Shown in pieces: positions 42,457 through 42,639 of a stretch of DNA of 42,639 nt. The DNA comes from Candidatus Nomurabacteria bacterium (lineage in GTDB: Bacteria; Patescibacteriota; Minisyncoccia; Phycocordibacterales; UBA2100). Positions within the stretch are counted from its first letter, which is position 1. Every line of letters starts with the position of its first letter. The notes beneath the pieces are model-generated. The model searched no databases. It was not told where the DNA came from and saw only the letters and a program-made list of their open reading frames with translations. The DNA is taken from positions 1-42,639 of the forward strand of contig CALRFU010000008.1 in NCBI GenBank assembly GCA_943356775.1. The letters are read 5' to 3'. Made by a program: the position numbers and the translations under genes.

Positions 42457-42639
42457 TCATTCGGCGGAGACCTGGGTCTGCGTAAAGCCCCCAAACGGTC
42501 TCAAATAGCTAAGCGCAAGGAGCAGAGTGTTCTTCATCGTCTCGAGAATCTTCCAGATAAAGGTGTTCTCTCCCGAGAAGTATCCCGAGACAGGATTGTT
42601 CGCAAGATCGTTTGAAGTGAAGGTCTGCGGCACGCTCAG
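42457..42639 (-). CDS. C-terminal end of an unidentified protein (runs off window)
   Basis: Open minus frame ..LSVPQTFTSNDLANNPVSGYFSGENTFIWKILETMKNTLLLALSYLRPFGGFTQTQVSAE*. Confidence 0.5.
   Translation of the reverse strand: MSVPQTFTSNDLANNPVSGYFSGENTFIWKILETMKNTLLLALSYLRPFGGFTQTQVSAE

Noticed and set aside
1-42639. CRISPR arrays, tRNA genes, rRNA genes, alternative genetic code (TGA as Gly)
   Set aside because: No spacer-repeat arrays, tRNA cloverleafs or rRNA seen by eye; many genes end with TGA and lack in-frame TGA

Overview
This window is most consistent with a Patescibacteria/CPR (Parcubacteria-type) chromosome segment. That is an inference from ribosomal-operon content, the absence of rpmD (L30) between rpsE and rplO, basic low-complexity tails on r-proteins, and standard-code ORFs. 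It has three parts. (1) 1-18.9 kb: an IS transposase ORF runs in frame into rpsJ (S10), followed by about 17 kb of accessory DNA that separates rpsJ from rplC. (2) 19-32 kb: the S10/spc ribosomal operon (rplC-D-W-B ... rpsS-rplV-rpsC-rplP-rpmC-rpsQ-rplN-X-E ... rpsN-H-rplF-R-rpsE-rplO-secY), interrupted by non-ribosomal genes. (3) 31.6-42.6 kb: housekeeping genes (gmk, adk, map, purD, VirD4/TraG-like ATPase, ndk, beta-CASP nuclease, SLOG/LOG-like protein, infC-rpmI-rplT). The best candidate for an undescribed system lies at about 5.3-14.6 kb. It contains two paralogous copies of a two-gene module (about 220-aa unknown protein plus a stand-alone asparagine-synthetase-like PP-loop ATPase), two paralogous small membrane/secreted Tyr/Gly-rich peptides (ADVPYxxAxYYAExSY...GGGG) each followed by a large membrane-anchored helical protein, and a vanadium-haloperoxidase/PAP2-type enzyme. 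Other main observations: extended -10 boxes 6-9 nt from start codons at about 17 genes (predicted leaderless transcription); leader-borne terminator-like hairpins at the ribosomal-operon segments; a recurring intergenic motif (TAGTTCGAC..GCTCACTATAAATA) between r-protein genes; a displaced rplB 3' end; an unidentified structured ncRNA at about 38.56-38.71 kb; and a PRTase-PQQ-propeller fusion. Everything was read by eye and no searches were run.
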